From: Caulobacteraceae bacterium
Lineage (GTDB): Bacteria; Pseudomonadota; Alphaproteobacteria; Caulobacterales; Caulobacteraceae
DNA length: 5,891 nucleotides
Reading direction: 5' to 3'
Assembly: GCA_028291305.1 (NCBI GenBank)
Contig: JAQGII010000260.1
Coordinates: 1 to 5,891, forward strand
The notes beneath the pieces are model-generated. The model saw only the letters and a list, made by a program, of their open reading frames with translations. It was not told the origin of the DNA and did no database searches. Shown piece by piece: positions 5,393 to 5,891 of the stretch (position 1 is its first letter; each line of letters starts with the position of its first letter). The translations under genes were made by a program, and so were the position numbers.

Positions 5393-5891
5393 TCGGCGGC
5401 CGGCGCCGCGGCGCCGCGCGCGCGCCCGGCGCGACGCCGGTCAGGGGCACCTGCAGCACGCGGCCCGTCACGGCGGTCACCCGCCGCATGATCACCCTGG
5501 GTCCGGCCGGATTGCCGACCTCGGCGATGACGAAGAAGGAGCCGGCCGGCAGGCTGTCGAAGGCGAAGCTGCCGGCGCTGTCGCAGCGCGCCGAGCGCAC
5601 ATAGCCGCGCATGGCCGGGTTGTCGTTGGCGATCACCTTGGCCCGCACCACCGCGATGGGCAGCACGGCGTATTCGGTCGAGCCGTACAGCTTGCCGATC
5701 CGTTCGCGCGAATAGGGGCTGTCGGGGGTGAGGGCCACGGCGTTGCCCGCGCAGCTCTGCGACGGCGCGCTGAAGCCGCGGATGTGCGCCGTGCCGGGGG
5801 CGGTGGACCAGGCGAAGTCCTCGGCGCGGAACGGGGTCTGGATGACGATGCCGCTGTGCGGCGGGGGCGGCGGCGGGGGCGGCGGCGGGGG
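5385..5891 (-). CDS. Hypothetical, probably exported protein with polyproline run and carboxypeptidase-regulatory-like domain; 5' part outside window
   Basis: The frame is open from the right edge to a TGA at 5385, immediately followed by TAA (tandem stops). The 168 visible C-terminal residues begin with 11 consecutive prolines (5859-5891), continue through a segment with FRAEDFAW, and then reach a region whose pattern CDSAGSFAFDSLPAGSFFV matches the 'D-x-G-x-F-x-F-x-x-L-P-x-G-x-Y' strand-turn pattern of carboxypeptidase regulatory-like (transthyretin/Cna-B-type) beta-sandwiches. Two cysteines (in QSCAGN and ARCDSA) could form a disulfide, which would fit a periplasmic or surface location. 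The C-terminus is Arg/Pro-rich (APRRRPPTG). A shorter reading starting at an internal GTG (5738) would cut off conserved-looking sequence and is not favoured. The N-terminus, and therefore any signal peptide, is outside the window. Function is unknown. Confidence 0.75.
   Translation of the reverse strand, partial: PPPPPPPPPPPHSGIVIQTPFRAEDFAWSTAPGTAHIRGFSAPSQSCAGNAVALTPDSPYSRERIGKLYGSTEYAVLPIAVVRAKVIANDNPAMRGYVRSARCDSAGSFAFDSLPAGSFFVIAEVGNPAGPRVIMRRVTAVTGRVLQVPLTGVAPGARAAPRRRPPTG
5859..5891 (-). repeat. Polyproline-encoding low-complexity tract
   Basis: On the plus strand the tract consists only of CGG and GGG triplets in frame, giving CCG/CCC proline codons on the minus strand: 11 in a row, reaching the window edge. 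It lies inside the partial gene at the right end and probably encodes a rigid linker. Runs like this are prone to length change and to sequencing error. Confidence 0.8.

Overview
The window is very GC-rich, tightly packed bacterial DNA. The gene families, GC-heavy codon use, a DUF2125 protein and the gene order chorismate mutase - hisC - tyrA all point to an alphaproteobacterium, most likely in the Caulobacterales (Caulobacter/Phenylobacterium type). This placement is an inference from gene content; no marker gene or RNA gene is present. No tRNA, rRNA, CRISPR array, insertion sequence or phage gene was seen.

Layout, left to right. Positions 1-3638 hold four minus-strand genes in a very tight series, transcribed right to left: an AroQ-type chorismate mutase with an unusual C-terminal domain, hisC (aminotransferase), tyrA (prephenate/cyclohexadienyl dehydrogenase), and a cation diffusion facilitator metal exporter cut off by the left edge. 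The gaps are 9, 4 and 9 nt, so this looks like one operon. A 157-nt leader (3639-3795) precedes it. Further upstream on the same strand is a membrane-anchored DUF2125 protein (3796-4788). Back to back with it, after a short 47-nt gap, is a plus-strand ChaC-type gamma-glutamylcyclotransferase (4836-5372). It ends 12 nt from a convergent minus-strand gene (5385 to beyond the right edge), which encodes the C-terminal part of a probable exported protein with a polyproline run and a carboxypeptidase-regulatory-like beta-sandwich.

How the genes work together: the first three operon genes form a coherent tyrosine branch. Chorismate mutase makes prephenate, TyrA oxidatively decarboxylates prephenate or arogenate, and the HisC-type enzyme supplies the transamination step (and may also serve histidine synthesis). 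The metal exporter at the end of the operon has no evident metabolic link to the others. The remaining genes look like independent housekeeping or envelope functions.

I found no clear new system. The points most worth a second look are the uncharacterised C-terminal domain fused to the chorismate mutase, and the extremely His/Asp-rich N-terminus of a metal exporter apparently co-transcribed with tyrosine genes.
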